A DNA stretch of 22,810 bases. Source: an uncultured Bacteroidales bacterium (GTDB taxonomy: Bacteria > Bacteroidota > Bacteroidia > Bacteroidales > Bacteroidaceae). The stretch is taken from the NCBI GenBank assembly GCA_945837185.1, contig CAMAMZ010000010.1, positions 1 to 22,810 of the forward strand, written 5' to 3'. Positions 1-8,805 of this stretch are shown piece after piece (the first letter of the stretch is position 1; each line of letters starts with the position of its first letter). The position numbers were made by a program, and so were the translations under genes. Under the pieces are notes generated by a model. That model was not told the origin of the DNA. It saw only the letters and a program-made list of their open reading frames with translations, and did no database searches.

Positions 1-912
1 GGTAAGGTGAGCAACAAGGGTATTGAGGTAACTCTGCACTCTGTGAACATCAATGGCGACGGTAAAAACAGCGTGCGTTGGGAATCGAATGTAACTTTCG
101 ACCTGAACCGTAACAAGATTATGAGCCTTTATGGCAAAAACTGGAAGGGAGAGGAAGCCGATGATGTGGCTAACTTCCATACCTATGGTCCGCAGTCGTA
201 CTACGCACTGATGGTAGGACGCTCTATTACCGCTGCTTACGATTTGAAGAAATTAGGTATCTTCCAGAGTCAGACCGAAATCGACAACTACACATGGACC
301 AATCCTGAAACAGGTGCTGTGCAGAAGATTCAACCCGATGCCAAACCGGGTGACGTGAAGTTCCAAGACTGGAACAACGATGGTAAGATTTCTGCTGAAG
401 ACCGTCATTGTGTTGGTGACCAAGACCCACTCTTCACCATGAACTTCGGCAACACCATCAGCTATAAGAACTTCTCACTCTATTTCAGCTTCCGTTGGAT
501 GCCTGGTAGCGACACCCACTTCTTGGGCTACGACCCTATGGCATGGGGACCCACAGGTGGCAGTGGCAACCAGCTTGACCGTGTGAGCCCATGGCGCGAA
601 GACAACAAGAACAACGATTATCCTCGTTATGGTTGGAGCAACACCTACGATTACCTCTGGTGGAACAGCCGTGGCTTCCTCAAACTGAAGGATTTGGTGT
701 TCTCTTACAACTTCGACCGCGACCTGATTGCTCCTCTCGGCCTTACAAGCCTGCGTGCGTATGTTTCGGGTACCGACCTCTTCACCATCACCAACTGGTC
801 AGGTCTTGATCCGGAAACAGGTGGTACCATCGCTGCCGGTGCCGCATCAACCAAGTATGCCAGCAATGGTTCATACCGCACGATCACATTCGGTCTTAAC
901 GTGACATTCTAA
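1..912 (+). CDS. SusC-like TonB-dependent outer-membrane receptor, 3' end only
   Basis: This is the C-terminal 303 residues of a SusC/RagA-type TonB-dependent transporter; the frame is open from base 1, so the gene starts left of the window and the GTG at 7 is not a real start. SusC proteins form a 22-strand outer-membrane barrel that imports oligosaccharides with a SusD lid. Visible family marks are NKGIEVTL near the start of the fragment, the acidic loop with DWNNDGKISAEDR (calcium-loop-like, common in this part of SusC barrels), the SYKNFSLYFSF strand, LKLKDLVFSYNF, and the C-terminal strand RTITFGLNVTF ending in Phe, as expected for BAM-assembled barrels. A susD gene follows after 22 bases, so the two are surely cotranscribed. 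The substrate cannot be read from this fragment. The family call is firm. Confidence 0.95.
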   Translation, partial: GKVSNKGIEVTLHSVNINGDGKNSVRWESNVTFDLNRNKIMSLYGKNWKGEEADDVANFHTYGPQSYYALMVGRSITAAYDLKKLGIFQSQTEIDNYTWTNPETGAVQKIQPDAKPGDVKFQDWNNDGKISAEDRHCVGDQDPLFTMNFGNTISYKNFSLYFSFRWMPGSDTHFLGYDPMAWGPTGGSGNQLDRVSPWREDNKNNDYPRYGWSNTYDYLWWNSRGFLKLKDLVFSYNFDRDLIAPLGLTSLRAYVSGTDLFTITNWSGLDPETGGTIAAGAASTKYASNGSYRTITFGLNVTF

Positions 913-934
913 CACATTTAAAAAGACATCAACT

Positions 935-2983
935 ATGAAAATAACAAAACAGATATTGGGTATTGTCGCACTTGGTGCGATGAGCCTTTCCCAGACCGCA
1001 TGCCAAAGCGACTCCGACTTCCTGGAGGAGCACTCTTACCAGTTTGACGATCAGGGTATGTTCAATTCTGAGAGCGAAATTGCCATGGCTATCAACGCCT
1101 GCTACCAAAAGGTTAACTATCTGGTACTGGGCCAAACCCACGGCTACCACTCTTATATGCTTACAGGTGTTGGATTGGATACTTACTGCGAGAACAACTC
1201 CAACGACTGTTTCTCTAACTGGACCAAGCTGACCTCCGCTAATGGTTACAGCCGCCACTGGTACAACGAAACATTCTACTTGGTGAATCGTGCCAATACG
1301 GCTATAGATGCCATCATGAACAAGAACATCAAGTATTCTACCGAGGCCAAGAAGAACGAACTTCTGGGTGAGGCCCGCTTCTTCCGTGGATGGGCTTACC
1401 GCGTTCTGGCCGGTATGTTTGGCAATGTGCCAATCCTCGATGGTCCTACCAAGACCATTGAAATGGGTTACAAGCCCAACACCCGTCAAGAGATATGGGA
1501 GTTCTGCTATGAAGACTTCAAGTTCGCAGCCGAGAACATGGCTACCACAGAGCGCGCTCAGGGTTGTGTTACACGTGCCGCTGCCGACCACATGTTGGCT
1601 GAAATCTGTCTGGCTCTCGGCAAGTTTGACGAGGCTATCGCAGCTGCCTCACGTGTCATTGACGGCCATGATGGCGACTATCACCTCATGACAACCCGCT
1701 TCGGTCTTGAGGCTGCCAATGCCACCGACTACTATGGCAATGATATCAGCGCTGCCAAGGGTGGTGCTTACTGGGATTTGTTCCGTGTGCCTGGCAATGG
1801 CTCCGGCAATACCAACCAAGATTATAAGGTAAATGGCAATATGGAGGCCCTTTGGACCAGCCAGTTCAAGGTAGGACAGTATGCTGCCGGTGGTAGTGGT
1901 GACGCCTGGTGGCGTATGCGCAACAACACCATGGAGGGTGACTTCATGAGCAACAAGGTACGCTATGCCGGTACAACCCGCAAACTGGGTGATGCTACCA
2001 TCTACCTTTGGGGCGACGACGCTGCCTGCTATCCTGTAGGTGTACAGGGAGGTTCCAGCACCAAGGGTGCTTCTGCCACAGCTTCTAACCGATATGTTGC
2101 CAACAACACACGCGACTCTATCGGTGGCGGTTATGCCTACGGAAGCAACCGCAACTATCCTTGCCGCTATATCTTCGACCCACAGGAGCCTGGTTATATT
2201 TGGGCCAAGGCTACCGATCCCGCACAGCCTGGCAAAGAGGATATCCGTGGTTCAGAAATCATGATGCAACGTGACTGGTATACACCTTCTGGCAGAAAAT
2301 GGTCTGAGATTTACAAAGAGGCCAAGGCGCGCGAGGCTGCTGCCATAGGCACAGAGAACGAGAGTGTTTACAAACTCTCTGGTGGCGACACTATCGATAT
2401 CTTCCCACGTTTCTGGAAGTTTGCCCAGAACAGGCACCCCAATGGCGATGTCAAAGAGTGTGAGTATGAGCCTTACATGATTCGTATCGCAGAGACCTAC
2501 CTGTTGCGTGCTGAGGCTTATTTGGCCAAGGGTCTCAAGGACAAGGCTGCCGATGATATCAATGTAATCCGCGACCGTGCCAATGCACCACGTTGTACAG
2601 CTGCTGAGGTAGACATCGACTACATCCTCGACGAGCGCACACGTGAGCTCTTTGGTGAGGAGCATCGTTTCGTAACTTTGAACCGTCTGTCATGCAATCC
2701 TAATTGCGGCAGTTACGTTACTTCCAAGTATCCTACCCAAAACGAGACATCCAGCAATACGCTTTACGAGCGTGTACGCAAATATGGTGTAAGCTTTGTA
2801 AATGAGACCGAGAGCAGCAATGCTGATAAGGGCCGCATGAAGGTAGAATATACCAAGAACGACGGTACCAAAGGCATACGCTACCAGTCGAATATCAAGC
2901 CTTACAACTACCAGCAGCCAATTCCTGACGATGTAATCAAGTCTAATTCGGGTGCTGAATATCCGCAGAACTACGGTTACTAA
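935..2983 (+). CDS. SusD/RagB-family glycan-binding outer-membrane lipoprotein (682 aa)
   Basis: This is the surface lipoprotein partner of the preceding SusC and is expected to act as the glycan-binding lid of the transporter. It has a lipoprotein signal peptide with the lipid-attachment Cys at residue 23 (QTAC), followed by an acidic SDSDFLEE stretch resembling Bacteroidota surface-export signals. Residues about 100-250 hold the TPR-like helices (EARFFRGWAYRVL, TRAAADHMLAEICLALGKFDEAI). The SusD C-terminal core is near residues 510-580, with IRIAETYLLRAEAYL, an INVIRDRAN motif and ILDERTRELFGEEHR. At 682 residues it is longer than the usual 500-600, as in SusD proteins for large plant polysaccharides; the extra length is mostly a Gly/Ser/Asn-rich middle at about 360-430. 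It is the last gene of its unit, with a terminator 45 bases downstream. The ligand is unknown. Confidence 0.95.
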   Translation: MKITKQILGIVALGAMSLSQTACQSDSDFLEEHSYQFDDQGMFNSESEIAMAINACYQKVNYLVLGQTHGYHSYMLTGVGLDTYCENNSNDCFSNWTKLTSANGYSRHWYNETFYLVNRANTAIDAIMNKNIKYSTEAKKNELLGEARFFRGWAYRVLAGMFGNVPILDGPTKTIEMGYKPNTRQEIWEFCYEDFKFAAENMATTERAQGCVTRAAADHMLAEICLALGKFDEAIAAASRVIDGHDGDYHLMTTRFGLEAANATDYYGNDISAAKGGAYWDLFRVPGNGSGNTNQDYKVNGNMEALWTSQFKVGQYAAGGSGDAWWRMRNNTMEGDFMSNKVRYAGTTRKLGDATIYLWGDDAACYPVGVQGGSSTKGASATASNRYVANNTRDSIGGGYAYGSNRNYPCRYIFDPQEPGYIWAKATDPAQPGKEDIRGSEIMMQRDWYTPSGRKWSEIYKEAKAREAAAIGTENESVYKLSGGDTIDIFPRFWKFAQNRHPNGDVKECEYEPYMIRIAETYLLRAEAYLAKGLKDKAADDINVIRDRANAPRCTAAEVDIDYILDERTRELFGEEHRFVTLNRLSCNPNCGSYVTSKYPTQNETSSNTLYERVRKYGVSFVNETESSNADKGRMKVEYTKNDGTKGIRYQSNIKPYNYQQPIPDDVIKSNSGAEYPQNYGY

Positions 2984-3027
2984 TTCGCAGTAGCGGTTAT
3001 AAGAACCATTTGAATATTCAATGATTT

Positions 3028-3059
3028 GGGGGCAGCGAAAATTATTCGCTGCCCCCTTT
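3028..3059 (+). terminator. Intrinsic terminator after the first susD
   Basis: A perfect 12-bp stem, GGGGGCAGCGAA at 3028-3039 and its complement at 3045-3056, encloses a 5-base loop and is followed by TTTG TGTTTG. The GC-rich stem lies 45 bases past the susD stop. It separates the first SusC/SusD unit from the regulator gene. Confidence 0.88.
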
Positions 3060-3152
3060 GTGTTTGCTTCCCATGGAGTCAACGCAGCACCACTTGTAAT
3101 TTTAAGGCTACATTCTGAGGAAAAACCTGCCCATAAGGCGTCTATTTCAGAT

Positions 3153-3168
3153 TATATTTGTATTTTTG
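3153..3168 (+). promoter_or_regulatory. Candidate -7 elements of the HTCS gene promoter
   Basis: Two adjacent matches to the Bacteroidota -7 consensus TAnnTTTG occur: TATATTTG at 3153-3160 and TATTTTTG at 3161-3168. They lie about 95 bases before the regulator start and beyond the terminator at 3028, so the regulator probably has its own promoter. I see no convincing TTG -33 element at the usual spacing, so this is a consensus match and not a proven promoter. The rest of the 2984-3260 gap holds only the terminator and AT-rich sequence. Confidence 0.45.
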
Positions 3169-3260
3169 CCATGGAGTTTGGATTTTGTGGGAATTTGTTG
3201 CGATAATAAGTCATACGAAGTCCTGAATATGCAATAATACGGCACTTTATTAACTTTTGC

Positions 3261-6200
3261 ATGAGTAAAAATCTTTATCAATTACAGAACATACTATCAG
3301 TTGTTGTTCTAATATACGGAATATGGCTTTCTCCTATGCTTTATGCACAAGGGGCGTTGAGGCGTGATATGTTGATGCTCACCAACATCAATACCAACCG
3401 AGGCTTGTCGTCGGCTCGAGTCTATTCTATTATGCAAGCATCAGATGGAGCCATGTGGATTAGCACCAAGAGTGGTGTAGACAGATTTAACGGGCAGATG
3501 GTGAAGAATTATGAACTTACTACTGACAAACTGTATAGCGATGTGAGTGGTGGCAGAAACTTTAAGTTGTTTAAAGATGCCCACCAGCGATTTTATGCTT
3601 ACGACAACAAAGGTAAGCTCTATATATATAATAAGGTGTCCGACAATTTTGTTTTGGTTTATGATTTGATGAAGGTACTGGGGGTGGCTGTTGTGGTGAA
3701 CGAGATTATAGCGGATACCTACGGCTATTTATGGATAGCTATGGACAAGGGAGTATACCAGGTTCCTGCTCCCGCTGCAAACGAAGCCATGCCTTTAAAC
3801 CAACTTCCTATAAAAGAGAAGGGAAGGCATCTACTCAAAGGACTTTATGTAAACCACCTTCGTTTTGTAGGGCAAACGCTGCTTGTAGGCTCGTCAAAAG
3901 GGGTACTTGCCTATTTGCCACAAAAAGAAACGTTAAAAACCATTCTGCCCGGTTGTGCAGTACTGTCTTCTTATCATGATGCTGCAACACATCAGCTGTG
4001 GTTGGGCACCTTCCATAATGGCATTAAGATTATTGACGATCGTACTTGGCAGCCCATACCGATGTCTATAACTTTCAAGGGAATACCGAATATTCCGGTG
4101 CGTTCTATGATTTCATACAATGGGCAAACTGTGTTAATAGGTATTGATGGTGCTGGCGTGTATGCTTACGACAAGCAAAGTAAGCAAATCTCCCTTTTAC
4201 TCAATACCGATGGCCGGCCTGATAATGCCTTGCAAGGGAATGGAGTCTATACGCTGTACTGCGACCAATTGGGCGACTTATGGATAGGTTCTTATTCAGG
4301 AGGTGTTGATTTGGCTATACCCATGGTGCATACGCTTGAGTTTGTACGCCACGAGTATCTAAGCAACCAGTCTATCATGGATAATAGTGTAAATGATATT
4401 TTGCAAGGTAATGACGGCAGGATTTGGTTTGCGACGGACAAGGGTATCAGTGTTTACGATGAGCATACGCATCTATGGCATCATGGCTTACACAACAAGG
4501 TGGCCTTGACGCTCTGTCAGACACACGATGGCAGAGTCCTTGTGGGCACCTATGGTCATGGGGTGTATGAGATGCATGCAGATGGCAGTGCTGTATCTGT
4601 ATACTCGCAGGCCAATGGCTACTTGCAGACGGATTATGTATACGCTCTTTACAAGGATAGCGATGGCGATTTGTGGATTGGCTGCCTGGATGGTAATTTG
4701 GTTCATATCACTCCCACAAAGGTTAGCTATTTGCCTGTTGAGGAAGTGCAATGTATCGCAGCGTCGCCTGATGGACTGTTTGTAGATGTAGGCACCTCTC
4801 ATGGATGCTATCGTATCAACAGGAAATCGCATCGTTTCACACGGTTTTACTATCCAGAGGAATTTCCTGATTGCGACTACAATTACTATGTAAATTCGAT
4901 AGCTTATCAAGATGGGCACCATGTGTGGATAGCCACAGACGGAGGAGGGCTTTGTCTGTATAATCTGCATAATAAAAAGCCTCGCTTTTATACCGTAAAG
5001 GATGCTCTGCCATCTAATAATGTCTATGCCTTGACAAAAACACCTGAGGGAGAAGTGTGGTTGAGTACGGACAAGGGACTGGCATTTGTAGATAAAGACA
5101 AGGTGGTAAACGTGAACTTGTTTGATGGCATGGAATCTGAGTATAAACGTATGTCGTGGGCTCGCACCCATGACGGGAGAATCATCTTTGGCAGCAACAA
5201 TGGCGCGGTGATACTTTCGCCCCATTTTGCCAAGAAACTTGATTACGCTGCACCTCTTCAAATTCGTAGCATCGAGATAGAGGGAATCAACCATACGGAA
5301 CAGGCTAATCAACGACTCTATGACATGTTGCAGGCAGGAAAGTTAAGGCTCAGCCATGCGGAAAATACTTTAGTAATATCATTTGAGAGTATCAATTACC
5401 AGTATCAGCAAGACATACAGTACCAATACTATCTTGAAGGATACGACCATCAATGGAGCAATCCTTCTGCTGAGCAACAGGTAAGATTTGCCAATTTGCC
5501 TGCGGGTAGCTATACGCTATATGTCAAGTCCATAGGTAGAAGCAACGGAAGGATTTTGGGCTTGACTTCGTTGCGTGTGCAAATATTGCAGCCATGGTGG
5601 AATACCTGGTGGGCATGGCTTGTTTATCTCAGTTTGTTGGTTACTATGTTTTATCTCGGATGGGATTATTACAGAGAGCGACTGCATAGAAAATACAACG
5701 ATGAAAAAATCAAGTTCTTTGTAAATACAGCCCATAACATTCGGACACCCTTGAGTTTGGTACTGGCCCCTCTTGCCGATTTGGCCAAGGACGATGCATT
5801 GGGCGAGAATAGTAGAAACTTTTTGAAATTGGCACAGCGCAATGGTTATAAGCTTCTACAAATGATTAATGAACTCCTGGATTTCCAGAAGATAGACCAC
5901 ACAAAGGGGGGAATGATTCAACTACAGAATGTTGATTTGGTGGTTTTATTGCGTCAGCAGGTAGATAAATTCATGCTGTCTGCAGAAGAGAAGCAAATAT
6001 GCTTGAGATTAGGAAACTGTCCGGCACAAATCTTGAAAACCGATGTAAAAATAGTAGACTTGATTTTTGAGAACCTCCTTTCCAACGCTGTAAAATATAC
6101 ACCTGCAGGGGGAACCATTGAAGTGTCAGCTTCTGTTGACATGAAGAAAAGACAGGTAGGAATATATGTAATCGATACGGGTATGGGTATTCCGAAAGCT

Positions 6201-7370
6201 GAAACAAAGTTTATTTTCCAGAACTTTTTTCGAGCTTCCAATGCGGTAAACTCGCAAGAGATGGGTAGTGGAATGGGCTTAATGCTTACTCGTCAGCTGG
6301 TACAGAAATTAGGCGGAAAACTTTCTTTTGAGAGTGAGGAAGGCAGAGGTACAACCTTTATCCTGACCTTGCCGTTAGGAAAGAAGGCGTCTATGAGAAC
6401 CCCTGTCGAAACTTCGGTAGCAAAGTTACCTAAATTAGCTGCTTCGGCTGACAAGGATTCAAGTGCAAGGAATCTTTCCGAATATCCTGCAAGTTTGGAT
6501 GAAGCAAAGGAGGGGAACAGCCGCATCTGCGACACAATCCTTTTTGTAGACGACAACGAAGACCTCCGCCAATATATCAGCATGGCATTTAGTGAAACCT
6601 ATCACATGGTATGTGTAGAGAGTGGAGAGAAAGCATTGGCATATTTGCAGGAAAATGGGGCATGCGATTTGGTTGTATCCGATTTGATGATGCCTGATAT
6701 GCAAGGCGACGAACTATGTCGTCGCATCAAGAGTAACAACGACACATCATGGCTGCCTGTTATCATCCTGACGGCAAAAGCCGGTCGCGAGTTTATGATA
6801 GAGGGACTTGGATGGGGAGCAGATGATTACATCACTAAGCCTTTTGACCTGAGTATTCTTGCCAGCAAGATTGACAGCATGCTGAAGAATCGTCGCAGGT
6901 TGAGTAAATATTACATGGAGCAGGCTCTTGCACTGGTTCGGGGCAATCAGCCCACAAACCAACCGTCTGCAGTATTGGAGGAAGGGATTGATACAATAGC
7001 TGGAGAGGAAGTGAATGCAGAGCTCCAGACTCGTGAAATTGATGCTACCGATCAAGCCTTCGTTGCAAAAGCAACGCGGCTGGTAATGGAACACCTGAGA
7101 GATACTAATTTTTGCATTGATGATTTATGTCGGGAAATGGCGATGAGCCGCACTCTCTTCTACGGAAAGTTAAAGACCTTGACAGGACAGGCTCCACAAG
7201 ACTTTGTTCGCATGATACGTTTAGAACAGGCTGCCGTATTTCTCAAACAGGGCGATACCGTACTTGATGTGTCGGTAAAAACAGGGTTTGTAAATGTAAA
7301 GTATTTCAGCACGGTGTTCAAGAAGTATTTTGGAATGCCTCCCAGCAAATATCCACCGACAGATAAATAA
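3261..7370 (+). CDS. Hybrid two-component system regulator (HTCS: sensor kinase, receiver and AraC-type DNA-binding domain)
   Basis: HTCS proteins are single-chain, inner-membrane sensors that bind oligosaccharides in the periplasm and activate PUL transcription. In order: signal sequence/first hydrophobic segment (residues 10-30); a periplasmic part to about 700 built from Reg_prop repeats (e.g. DGAMWISTKSGVDRF, LGDLWIGSYSGGV, DGDLWIGCLDG, EGEVWLSTDKGL); a Y_Y_Y domain near 708-775 ending YTLYVKSIG; a membrane segment around 784-804; HisKA with phospho-acceptor His825 (HNIRTPL); HATPase with an N box near 937 and GMGIP and GSGMGL glycine boxes; a receiver at about 1092-1205 with Asp1097/1098, phospho-acceptor Asp1141 and Lys1193; and an AraC-type double helix-turn-helix at about 1270-1366. 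All key residues are present, so it should be active. The next operon starts 200 bases downstream in the same direction, making that operon its likeliest target. The inducing sugar is unknown. Confidence 0.97.
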   Translation: MSKNLYQLQNILSVVVLIYGIWLSPMLYAQGALRRDMLMLTNINTNRGLSSARVYSIMQASDGAMWISTKSGVDRFNGQMVKNYELTTDKLYSDVSGGRNFKLFKDAHQRFYAYDNKGKLYIYNKVSDNFVLVYDLMKVLGVAVVVNEIIADTYGYLWIAMDKGVYQVPAPAANEAMPLNQLPIKEKGRHLLKGLYVNHLRFVGQTLLVGSSKGVLAYLPQKETLKTILPGCAVLSSYHDAATHQLWLGTFHNGIKIIDDRTWQPIPMSITFKGIPNIPVRSMISYNGQTVLIGIDGAGVYAYDKQSKQISLLLNTDGRPDNALQGNGVYTLYCDQLGDLWIGSYSGGVDLAIPMVHTLEFVRHEYLSNQSIMDNSVNDILQGNDGRIWFATDKGISVYDEHTHLWHHGLHNKVALTLCQTHDGRVLVGTYGHGVYEMHADGSAVSVYSQANGYLQTDYVYALYKDSDGDLWIGCLDGNLVHITPTKVSYLPVEEVQCIAASPDGLFVDVGTSHGCYRINRKSHRFTRFYYPEEFPDCDYNYYVNSIAYQDGHHVWIATDGGGLCLYNLHNKKPRFYTVKDALPSNNVYALTKTPEGEVWLSTDKGLAFVDKDKVVNVNLFDGMESEYKRMSWARTHDGRIIFGSNNGAVILSPHFAKKLDYAAPLQIRSIEIEGINHTEQANQRLYDMLQAGKLRLSHAENTLVISFESINYQYQQDIQYQYYLEGYDHQWSNPSAEQQVRFANLPAGSYTLYVKSIGRSNGRILGLTSLRVQILQPWWNTWWAWLVYLSLLVTMFYLGWDYYRERLHRKYNDEKIKFFVNTAHNIRTPLSLVLAPLADLAKDDALGENSRNFLKLAQRNGYKLLQMINELLDFQKIDHTKGGMIQLQNVDLVVLLRQQVDKFMLSAEEKQICLRLGNCPAQILKTDVKIVDLIFENLLSNAVKYTPAGGTIEVSASVDMKKRQVGIYVIDTGMGIPKAETKFIFQNFFRASNAVNSQEMGSGMGLMLTRQLVQKLGGKLSFESEEGRGTTFILTLPLGKKASMRTPVETSVAKLPKLAASADKDSSARNLSEYPASLDEAKEGNSRICDTILFVDDNEDLRQYISMAFSETYHMVCVESGEKALAYLQENGACDLVVSDLMMPDMQGDELCRRIKSNNDTSWLPVIILTAKAGREFMIEGLGWGADDYITKPFDLSILASKIDSMLKNRRRLSKYYMEQALALVRGNQPTNQPSAVLEEGIDTIAGEEVNAELQTREIDATDQAFVAKATRLVMEHLRDTNFCIDDLCREMAMSRTLFYGKLKTLTGQAPQDFVRMIRLEQAAVFLKQGDTVLDVSVKTGFVNVKYFSTVFKKYFGMPPSKYPPTDK

Positions 7371-7410
7371 CCCTATACTCACAAACACCTAAAAACCAAC
7401 CAATTAGATA

Positions 7411-7459
7411 AATGATAGGTTTCAAACATGACGATTTGTCAGATTTGAAACCTATTATT
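7411..7459. promoter_or_regulatory. 49-bp interrupted palindrome between the HTCS gene and the GH5 operon (operator or terminator candidate)
   Basis: The core is a perfect 12-bp inverted repeat, ATAGGTTTCAAA at 7415-7426 and TTTGAAACCTAT at 7444-7455. Inside it TGAC (7429-7432) pairs with GTCA (7438-7441) around a 5-base loop; outside it three more pairs follow after one G-T position. The centre is at 7435, about 40-75 bases before the likely start of the next operon, which suits an activator site. As RNA it would fold into a long AT-rich hairpin 41 bases past the HTCS stop, but no U-tract follows, so it would be a poor intrinsic terminator. The role is inferred. Confidence 0.5.
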
Positions 7460-7494
7460 GTCAATACTCAAACCCTCATTCTTTCTTTATTCTA

Positions 7495-7502
7495 TACTTT
7501 TG
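7495..7502 (+). promoter_or_regulatory. Candidate -7 element for the GH5-SusC-SusD operon
   Basis: TACTTTTG matches the Bacteroidota TAnnTTTG element and is followed by CATCCGAG, giving a leader of about 60 bases before the GH5 start. No TTG -33 element is seen at 19-21 bases upstream, which would fit a promoter dependent on an activator such as the HTCS. The remaining sequence of the 7371-7570 gap shows nothing else I can name. Confidence 0.5.
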
Positions 7503-7570
7503 CATCCGAGTTTGGTGACAGGCTCGCTTGTAACGGCAAATACAATATTAACTATAAAACCTAACGAAGA

Positions 7571-8788
7571 ATGAAGAGTATTAGTTTAAAGCTATGCCTG
7601 ACGTTGTTTGGCATATTCATTTGTTTCTTACGTTGTGAAACGGAGGCTGCATCGCTATCTTCCATGACCCATGTAGATGAAACCTTCCCTACAGCCATTA
7701 AATGGAACAAAGATGTAGTTGGGTGGAATTTGGGCAACGCATTTGAGTGTTCTGCTCCGGGACAGGATGGTGAGTCTATGCAGATTGGCAACCCCGATGG
7801 TGCCATCAAGGCAGAGACGGCTTGGGGTAACCCTGTTGTTACCAAAAAGATGATAGCCTCTGTGAAGAAAGCAGGATTCAATGCCATTCGCATTCCCATA
7901 CGTTGGCATTGTCATATTACCAATGCACAGGCTATGAGTATCGACAAGGCCTGGATGGCACGTATCAAAGAGGTGGTGGGCTGGTGTCTTGACAACGACT
8001 TGAAGGTTATCATCAATGTGCATCACGAGAAATGGCTCGAAGGTCGTCCTACCTATCGTTATAAGGAAGAAAATTGTCAGAAGCTTGCTCTTCTTTGGAT
8101 GAACATTGCTTCTGAGTTTCAAGCGTACGACTACCGACTGGCTTTTGCGGGAACCAACGAAGTTCACCTCAAGGATAACTGGAATGCACCTACTGCCGAG
8201 AATCTGGAAGTACAGAATGCCTACAACCAAACTTTTGTTGATGTGGTTCGAGCCACAGGAGGCAATAATATCAGGCGGCATCTCATCGTGCAAACCTATG
8301 TATGCAATCCACTGTATGGAATCAATAATGGTGATTTCATCGTACCTAAAGATGTAGCACAGAATGGCAACAACTATATGAGTGTTGAATTTCACTATTA
8401 CCAACCTTGGGAGTATGCAGGTGGTATCAAGTATTATTTCTGGGGAACGGCCTACAAGCAATATGGCGACATTCCTGATAGCAATGAACAGACATTGACG
8501 GACTTCTTCAACAAAGTATCAGAAACATGGAGCCGTCAGGGATTGGGAATTGTGATAGGCGAATGGGGCGTGTCAGACCATTATACAGCAAAAAACATGG
8601 AACTGATACATGAAAACATGACCTATTATTGTCGGTTTATGGTGACAGAAGCTCGCAAACGAGGTTTTTCGACCTTTGTATGGGACAATAACAGTTTTGG
8701 CTGCGGGCAGGACAAATATGGTATTTTCGACCGGTTTAAAAGCATGCAGGTCAAGACCCCTTGGATTTTGAATGGAATTATTCATTAA
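7571..8788 (+). CDS. GH5 family endo-beta-glucanase, probably subfamily GH5_4
   Basis: This is a retaining endo-acting glycoside hydrolase likely to cut beta-1,4-glucosidic links in cellulosic glucan, mixed-linkage glucan or xyloglucan. Family signs in order: VGWNLGNAFE, ETAWGNP, AGFNAIRIPIRWH, VIINVHHEKW, acid/base Glu197 in GTNEVH, FHYYQPWEY, nucleophile Glu331 in GEWGVSDH, and FVWDNN near the end. ETAWGNP and the general layout recall GH5_4. The usual NEP around the acid/base is NEV here, which I recall in rumen Prevotella GH5_4 enzymes. A hydrophobic N-terminal segment (residues 6-20) is an export signal. Cys22 follows it with acidic residues after it, but Arg at -1 breaks the lipobox, so surface anchoring is uncertain. 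It is the first gene of the operon, 17 bases before susC. At 405 residues it is a single catalytic domain with no extra CBM. Subfamily and exact substrate are inference. Confidence 0.92.
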   Translation: MKSISLKLCLTLFGIFICFLRCETEAASLSSMTHVDETFPTAIKWNKDVVGWNLGNAFECSAPGQDGESMQIGNPDGAIKAETAWGNPVVTKKMIASVKKAGFNAIRIPIRWHCHITNAQAMSIDKAWMARIKEVVGWCLDNDLKVIINVHHEKWLEGRPTYRYKEENCQKLALLWMNIASEFQAYDYRLAFAGTNEVHLKDNWNAPTAENLEVQNAYNQTFVDVVRATGGNNIRRHLIVQTYVCNPLYGINNGDFIVPKDVAQNGNNYMSVEFHYYQPWEYAGGIKYYFWGTAYKQYGDIPDSNEQTLTDFFNKVSETWSRQGLGIVIGEWGVSDHYTAKNMELIHENMTYYCRFMVTEARKRGFSTFVWDNNSFGCGQDKYGIFDRFKSMQVKTPWILNGIIH

Positions 8789-8805
8789 ACAAAACAATAT
8801 CTGTG

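Noticed and set aside
4488..5312. Minus-strand open frame (274 codons) inside the HTCS propeller region
   Set aside because: The repeats of the propeller on the plus strand explain the sequence; the antisense product has no recognisable features.
7411..7459. Plain intrinsic terminator for the HTCS gene
   Set aside because: The stem is AT-rich and no U-tract follows, so I do not call it as a terminator, though a termination role is not excluded.
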